Shown: piece after piece, positions 13,491 to 13,722 of the stretch | Numbering within the stretch: the first letter of the stretch is position 1 | How the letters are laid out: each line of letters begins with the position of its first letter | NCBI GenBank assembly: GCA_934454585.1 | Contig: CAKSFP010000047.1 | Span: 1-13,722, forward strand | Reading direction: 5' to 3' | Length of the DNA stretch: 13,722 nt | Source of the DNA: an uncultured Clostridia bacterium | GTDB lineage: Bacteria > Bacillota > Clostridia > UMGS1810 | Translations under genes and position numbers: made by a program | The notes under the pieces: model-generated | Told to the model about the DNA's origin: nothing | Seen by the model: the letters and a program-made list of their open reading frames with translations, nothing else | Database searches by the model: none

Positions 13491-13722
13491 GCGGTAGGGG
13501 TCGATGACCCCATCGCCCCGCAAATCACGCACAAACCCACATTTACGGCAACATTCCGTTAATGCACTTGTAGGGGCGGAAATGACAAAACATGGGCAGA
13601 GCAGAGCCCTGCCCCTACGCACGATTGGCAGAATCACGGAATTACCCAAAAACGGGCGACCACACAGGGTCGCCCCTACGGTGGTCGGTCGGCAAAAATG
13701 CGTGAATTACGCACAAATTGAT
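13491..13722. repeat. Inverted copy of the left-hand array (45-413)
   Basis: The reverse complement aligns with 45-413 almost base for base: the 'atcaatttgtgcgtaattcacgc' segment, the GACC hairpin, one GGGCAG hairpin unit, the 'gtgcattaacggaatgttgccg' segment and the GTCGATGA hairpin. The left copy has about 137 extra bases because its 60-bp unit is repeated. In the right copy the final hairpin is degraded (GATGACCCCATCG instead of a 10-bp perfect stem). The copy runs to the window end and may continue. Confidence 0.85.

Larger units (their letters stand above)
13256..13722. repeat. Gene-free repeat region after ftsK
   Basis: No credible gene is present. From left to right there is AT-rich text 'ttaattcggaattcgtaatt', a GTAGGG unit with hairpin GGGCGACC (13299-13306)/GGTCGCCC (13313-13320), the hairpin element at 13365-13440, and then a 232-bp inverted copy of the array at 45-413. 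I found no clear intrinsic terminator for ftsK; the hairpins at 13299 and 13365 may serve, but lack a good T-tract. Confidence 0.8.

Overview
The window looks like chromosomal DNA from an anaerobic Clostridia-type Firmicute, probably a gut-type fermenter. The reasons are the bifunctional aldehyde/alcohol dehydrogenase AdhE with a Rex-like operator, strong GGAGG-type ribosome binding sites, a four-cysteine ribosomal protein L28, a FtsK/SpoIIIE translocase of clostridial type, and intergenic DNA full of hairpin repeats. Species cannot be named from the sequence alone. No transposase, integrase, phage gene, rRNA, tRNA or CRISPR array was seen.

Layout. Bases 1-815 hold no gene. They are a mosaic of short hairpin repeats, including a 60-bp tandem repeat and an 80-bp direct duplication. 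From 816 to 8421 all genes lie on the minus strand. In transcription order they are yihY (inner-membrane protein), rpmB (L28), a doubtful small membrane ORF, a cell-wall amidase, a LysR-type regulator, adhE, and a small APH-like kinase that directly follows adhE. From 8910 to 13255 the genes are on the plus strand: rho and ftsK/spoIIIE, separated by a 256-bp MITE-like inverted-repeat element. Bases 13256-13722 are again gene-free repeats. Their last 232 bp are an inverted copy of bases 45-413, so the gene block is bracketed by inverted repeat arrays.

How the genes fit together. The metabolic part is lysR, adhE and the kinase. AdhE reoxidises NADH by reducing acetyl-CoA to ethanol. A 17-of-18 match to the Rex operator sits 23 bp upstream of its start codon, so NADH/NAD control is likely. 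The lysR gene just upstream is a candidate second regulator. The kinase is probably co-transcribed with adhE, but its substrate is unknown. The remaining genes are housekeeping: amidase (peptidoglycan), rpmB (translation), yihY (membrane), rho (transcription termination) and ftsK (chromosome segregation).

The least explained structure is a hairpin element with a conserved core and AT-rich arms that differ in sequence but stay complementary. One copy lies after ftsK (13365-13440) and two more appear nested in the long putative leader of yihY (8488-8675). I see no complete novel multi-gene system. The unusual content is in the non-coding repeats and in the regulation around adhE and yihY.
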